This document shows positions 59,401 to 64,000 of a stretch of DNA of 64,000 nt, piece by piece. Location: contig SKCR01006533.1 in assembly GCA_019454045.1 (NCBI GenBank), forward strand, positions 1 to 64,000, read 5' to 3'. The DNA is from Zanthoxylum bungeanum. Its lineage: Eukaryota; Streptophyta; Magnoliopsida; Sapindales; Rutaceae. The first letter of the stretch is position 1. Each line of letters opens with the position of its first letter. The notes under the pieces are model-generated. The model searched no databases. It worked only from the letters and a program-made list of their open reading frames with translations, and was not told the DNA's origin. Position numbers and translations under genes: made by a program.

Positions 59401-60202
59401 ATCCCACATCGCGACACGAGTTACCCTACGTGTCGCGACACAAAGGCCAAAAGTTCAGAACCATAACCCTAGGTTGTTCGTCGCGACACAAGAACAACTT
59501 GCGTTTCGCGATGCGGACGCGATTACAACCCTTAAAACCAGCAGCCGCCGGTCATTCTGTTCATCTTTTACTTTCAATTTTTCGGCATTTCCTCTCAAAA
59601 TCATCTAAAAACCGAGCTTCCAAACACAAAAACCTTCAATAAAGAACACTAAAACACACCAAATCCACCAAATCTTCCATTTTCCCTTTCATTCCCATCG
59701 ATTTCCCTCGATTTTTTCCCACATTTTCATTTACATTTTATCCCAACCGAAATCCATTCCTCCATTATATCCTTCAGATCCGAGTTTTTGGGAACGAAAG
59801 CCTCACAATAAACGCACATCATCAACACACCATTCGGCCAGAATCACTTGGATCTGGGGTGTGGCATCTCGGATTTGGTATTCACTTTCCTTAATTTTTT
59901 TTAATTTTTTTTTAATTTTGAATTAAAAAAAAGAAGAAAGAACCGAGAAGACAGTGTGCGCGAGTTTGATATTGTGTTTTTGATTTGGTGAAATTTCGAA
60001 GAAGTGTGATTTGTAGTTTGTTAATCTGATAAATTTCATAGGTTAAATTTTGGTTTGTGGCCTGATTCGGTGAAAATCGTAGATTTATGGGCGGAGTGGA
60101 AGGTGGTGATTTTGGTTGGTTTTAGATTTAGGTTGTAATTTGGGTAATCTTGAATTTTTAGGGGAGACTCTGTTAATTTTTTCTAAATTTTTTTTTTGAA
60201 AC
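59401..60202 (+). other. Region upstream of the transposon-protein ORF
   Basis: CGTCGCGACAC-type motifs recur at 59404-59520. A pyrimidine-rich stretch follows to 59770. No ORF with a known domain is seen. It is probably internal retroelement sequence. Confidence 0.35.
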
Positions 60203-61248
60203 ATGGCACCTAAGAGAGCGAGGACCTCAGCGACTACCGAGCCCAGTTTTGATACAACTAAATTTGTTTCGGCAGCTGTTGAAAAGCATTATGAAAAGAG
60301 AATGGGCCAAAAGGTTCCAATCATGGAGAAAGGTTTCGAAGTTAACCCTGGACAATTCCCGGAAATTGACAGGGTCATAGCTACTAGGAATTGACATAAG
60401 CTTTGCCAGCAGCCCCACTCAGCCTATGTTCTTATTGTGCATGAGTTTTATGCCAATGCTTACGAGCATCAGGCGTATCAGGTGATGGTTAGAGGATAAC
60501 ATGTGACGTTTGATATAACGACCATTAATAGGTTTTATGGGCTACCAGACATAGAAGATGATGAATATTCGGCAGCCAAGGACAACATAGATATGACTCA
60601 TTTTACCGAGACCCTTTGTATCCCAATGCTGCTTGGGACAAGAGTAACAACGAGGAATATTTGAAGATGAGTTCTAGGTACCTCAGAAGTGAGGCTAGGG
60701 TTTGGTTTCACTTCCTTACCCAAATATTACTGCCGGGGACCCATATCACCAATGTTACAAAGGAACGTATGATCCTGTTGTACTATTTTTTGGAGGGATA
60801 TACTATTGATATTGGTGAGCTGATTGCAGCCAACATAGTTTGGGCTGTATGATCAACACAGGCTGGCCTGCTGTATTGCAACTTGATTTCATCATTATGC
60901 ACGCTGACTAGGGTACCTGTAGACCCTAGAGAAGAAATGATGCCGCCCACCACTGCATTAACTGCCCGAGTCATCCAACAACTCTGTGCAGAGAGACATG
61001 CTCATGCCAGAACTTCCTCATCAGCACCAGTTCCACCACCACAACCTCACCCTACTCCGCGAACATCGCGATCTCGTCTCATGTCTCAACTTGTTGAACG
61101 TCTGGAATCTCACATGGATTTCTTGATTCAATATAACATGAACATGGGTCAAGTGCTTCAACAAGTGGCTCACCATTTGAACATTGATGTTCCAGAATTT
61201 CCTGACCCGCCAAAGGACGATAGCAAAGACGAGGAGGCCAATGACTAA
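60203..61248 (+). pseudogene. Broken ORF like putative plant transposon proteins
   Basis: ATG 60203 gives MAPKRARTSATTEPSFDTTK, then VSAAVEKHYEKRMGQKVP, VLIVHEFYANAYEHQAY, SRYLRSEARVWFHFLTQILL and ERMILLYYFLEGYTIDIGEL. This is the layout of the putative plant transposon protein domain (Pfam Transposase_32-like), often found in Athila-like elements. A TGA at 60392-60394 stands where Trp is usual; a TAA follows at about 60497, a frameshift near 60605 and a TGA at 60849. The tail is Pro/Thr-rich and acidic, ending at 61248. Its molecular role is unknown to me. Confidence 0.65.
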
Positions 61249-62304
61249 ACAACTCATGGTAATATTGTTCCCTTCTTTTTATTTTTGCTTTATAATGCAT
61301 TGGGGACAATTCTAGATTTAGGTTTGGGGGGTGTGAGTTGTCTGCATTTAATTTTTTTAAATTTCCGTCAAAATTTTTCTTTTCTGCATGTTGTGTGTTC
61401 GTCTGCATGTTTTATTTTCGTTAATTTTTTTTTTCATTTTTTTGCATGTTTTATTTTCTGTATATTGTGTGTGTTTGTGTGTTTTATTTCAAAAAAAAAA
61501 CGTCCAATGATTTGATTGTTTTTCTTAGTTAAAACGTTTTAGGAAAAGATAAATGCTAATTTCACTTTCATCCCTATTTTGAACCTCATATCTAGGTCAG
61601 ACTCGTACGCACTAAAAAATAGTTTTGTAAGCAGTTAGATAATAAGGAATTAACAAAGTGACTAGTTGAAATTATCGGTGGTTGATGAATGACCGTTTGC
61701 CTGAGTTTCTGTTTCTGTCTACAATTATTTATTATGTGGGGTATGTAAAAAAAAAATTAAACTAAACCAAGCAAGTACTTAGTAACCAGGCATCTTGCCT
61801 CAGTAAGCAGTGATAGTTCGCGTCAAATGGGAAAGCTTGTGTTAGTTTAATAAAACATATGAGATCCGAGTGATTAAGTCCTTAGGGGTGTCTTAACACC
61901 TAGTCCCTAAAGCCATCTGGTTTGGGAGTTACTGACCTAAAACTCGCTACATGGATTAAAGATGTTGTATATAAATAAAAAAATAAAAAAAATCACATAC
62001 CTCACCTGCGCTGATTGTAGTAGACAGAACAATTTTATATACTCAGGTTGGTTTGACCCATTAGCTACTGATACCTCACTACCTTTTTACTTTTGTAAAA
62101 TATTTGTGGGTATCATTGCTGTAAACCCTAACGAGACTACAACTCGTCCACTAGAGACACCTAGGGGTTTAAAGGCTTGTTACATACGCTAAATGCAACC
62201 GTGTTTCCTACGAAAGTGGCTTAGTTTAATTTAGTCTCAGTTGTTTATTTTATTTTATTTTATTGTTTTGCTCGAGGACTAGCAAAATGTTAGGTTTGAG
62301 GGTG
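61249..62304 (+). other. 3' UTR of Athila-like element with polypurine tract
   Basis: No gene is present. GGTTTGGGGGGTGTG (61321-61335) and AGGTTTGAGGGTG (62292-62304) are purine-rich tracts; the second directly precedes the LTR start and is the likely polypurine tract. Confidence 0.55.
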
Positions 62305-62552
62305 TGATGAGTGGTAATTATATCACTATTTCCCACTCATTTAACATAATATTTTGTAAGGTTTCTCGGGTTTTGTGAACGTTTTGATGTGTTTTGTGTT
62401 TTTTTACAAATAAATAAAGTTTGGGAACCATTGGAAGCAATTAAGGGCCAAAACAGTGAAAAATGGACAAAAAAGGGTAAAATTGTAATTAGGGCATCGT
62501 GACTGCTAAAGTGCGCCGAGATCTGCTAACGTACGCCGCTAACATGCGCTGG

Positions 62553-62937
62553 ACACGTGTCAAAATCTGATATGTTTGCTAAAATGTGAAGTTGCTAAAA
62601 TACGCCGGATGCTAACGTGCGCCTGCCACGTGTCATCATCACAGTAAATCTGCTGACGTGCGCCGTGACACGTGTCATCATCACATGCTGCTGACAATAC
62701 GCGTGCCACGTGTCATCATCTAATTGGACCGCATCAACCGCGTGCCACGTATCAGCCACGTGTCATCTATGTGTCTGACACGTGTCAGCCACATGCCGAG
62801 TCAGCTTGCCACGTGTCAGCCACATCATCATCAACCAATCATCTTCTGCCACGTGTCAACATATCATTAGATCGAACAAATCTCGTGCCACGTGACAGAA
62901 TTCTATTGGACCGACAGATTACGCGTGCCACGTGTCA
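62553..62937 (+). promoter_or_regulatory. Array of eleven (G/A)CACGTGTCA-type motifs
   Basis: GCCACGTGTCA or close forms occur at 62553, 62625, 62667, 62705, 62744 (CCACGTATCA), 62755, 62777, 62808, 62848, 62887 (CCACGTGACA) and 62927. CACGTG is the G-box, and ACGTGTC matches the ABRE of plant bZIP factors. The array ends about 100 bp before a TATA box. Binding is inference. Confidence 0.75.
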
Positions 62938-63033
62938 ATCAATAGGTCAAAGCATGTCTGCTCCGCGTTGACAGCTCAGCGTCGCGATGCGCAGACCTAC
63001 GCGCGTCGCGGCGCGTGGAAGAAAAAAAATGTC

Positions 63034-63043
63034 TATAAATAGA
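63034..63043 (+). promoter_or_regulatory. TATA box of Athila-like LTR
   Basis: TATAAATAGA follows a poly-A run and a GC-rich CGCGTCGCGGCGCG stretch, and lies about 100 bp after the last G-box. Confidence 0.65.
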
Positions 63044-63317
63044 GGCCAATTCCATTTCATTTGCTTTGTGATTTCCTTAGGGTTTTTAATAGATTTTAAG
63101 GATTGCATTTATTTTGTAAATATTTTTAATATTTAAATTATGTATTTTTATTTTTAATTTTAATTTCAGTATTTTATTTTTACTTTCTTTTATGCTTTGT
63201 AGTTAGATTTCCGCTGGGGTAAGGGTGAAACATTTAATATGATTAACTAGGTCATTCTCACTTAATTATAATATATAAATTATAATTTAACCGGATTAAT
63301 TAATGGCAGACTATATT

Positions 63318-63445
63318 ACCGTCTATATGGTCGGTTTAAATATAAATTACTTTACCGCCTATATGGCTTGTCTTTATGTGACAAATGATTACCGCCTATA
63401 TGGCTGGTGTAATTGGACTAAAATGGAGTACCGCCTATATGGCTG
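63318..63445 (+). repeat. Four TACCGCCTATATGGC motifs after LTR TATA box
   Basis: TTACCGCCTATATGGCT or close variants occur near 63318, 63353, 63390 and 63430, spaced about 35-40 bp. They would be transcribed. The related solo LTR has three copies. Confidence 0.7.
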
Positions 63446-64000
63446 ATTTTATATGTTTAACATTATTAATTCCTGAGAAAGCATAATAAAAAATAATTTA
63501 TATATTATAATAAGTGAGATTCCTAGGTTTGAATATTAAATGTGGATCTCCTAACCCCAGCATTTTCTTTTTATTCTAGGAAAGCGATGAAACACAATAC
63601 TCACATGCTTAATAATTGATTTAATTATATATTGGGTAATTCTTTAGTTTGTTTATTGAATCTTAAGCCTAATGCTTCTTGTTGCCTGATCACCAATAAG
63701 ATTGATGTGGTAAACTTAAAATGAACTTGAAAAAGGGATTTTAGGTTTCAGCCTTAGATGCAATAACCCACGATCTTCATTGAGGATAGATAATCCTTTA
63801 ATAAATTTCCTTACAGGATAGGAATATACCTGTCGGGCGGGGGTAGCCACATTTGGAACTTGAACCTAATGAATTCAGGTAACTTGGTTAACATAAACAT
63901 ATGATTAATTAGGTTATTTGGGTGTTTGCATCAGACCATCGACAGAGGCTTTTGCATAACTTCGTGTTTCAGGTTAGCAACCTGATTTATTACACATATA

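Larger units (their letters stand above)
62305..64000 (+). repeat. LTR of Athila-like element, runs off the window
   Basis: It starts TGATGAGTGG and is homologous to the minus-strand solo LTR at 18155-20269. By comparison with that copy (2115 bp), about 0.4 kb lies beyond the window. It contains a CACGTG motif array, a TATA box and CCTATATGG repeats. Confidence 0.72.

Overview
This is a 64 kb piece of plant nuclear DNA, almost certainly from a eudicot. The evidence is one spliced plastid-protein gene with canonical GT-AG introns, AT-rich spacers, and large Ty3/gypsy (Tat- and Athila-like) and Ty1/copia retrotransposons. I cannot name the species. I see one host gene; nearly everything else is transposable element or its debris.

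Left part (1-12.1 kb). Two MITE-size elements precede a three-exon gene on the + strand (1616-2048, 4610-4744, 11747-11886; 235 aa). It encodes a TMEM14/FATTY ACID EXPORT family protein that best fits plastid FAX2. Intron 1 carries a 1.94 kb solo LTR. Intron 2 is 7 kb and holds four GC-ended hAT-type elements with 8-bp target duplications, a Tourist-like MITE nested in one of them, a decayed plastid-type tRNA-Asn(GUU) copy, and direct and inverted duplications.

Middle-left (12.1-23.8 kb). A short Helitron, a Copia-type LTR with an initiator-Met primer-binding site, an inverted 2.1 kb solo LTR and a fifth member of the GC-ended hAT family lie in sequence with no host gene.

Retrotransposon nest (23.8-53.7 kb). 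A minus-strand gypsy element (LTRs 23820-24416 and 53087-53684) has a decayed gag but no visible pol; in the pol position it has a 137-bp tandem array. Two other elements sit inside it. One is an Athila-like minus-strand element (about 25.8-34.04 kb), which lies within the array and has a truncated 3' LTR. The other is a 17.1 kb Tat-lineage plus-strand element (35611-52697), which split the outer gag and has two 3064-bp LTRs and a perfect CCGTG target duplication. The Tat element in turn carries an inverted solo LTR of its own family (40013-43007, duplication ATATC) in its gag. Its 5' LTR and this insert form a 3 kb inverted repeat with promoters facing each other, a plausible hairpin-RNA source.

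Right part (53.7-64 kb). Two decayed copia pol fragments lie head to tail, followed by unassigned repeat-like DNA and then the 3' portion of an Athila-like element: a broken ORF resembling the putative plant transposon protein family, a polypurine tract, and an LTR that runs off the window. This LTR has eleven CACGTG-type motifs just upstream of a TATA box, and four copies of a motif also found in the solo LTR at 18-20 kb. All retroelement reading frames seen here are broken.
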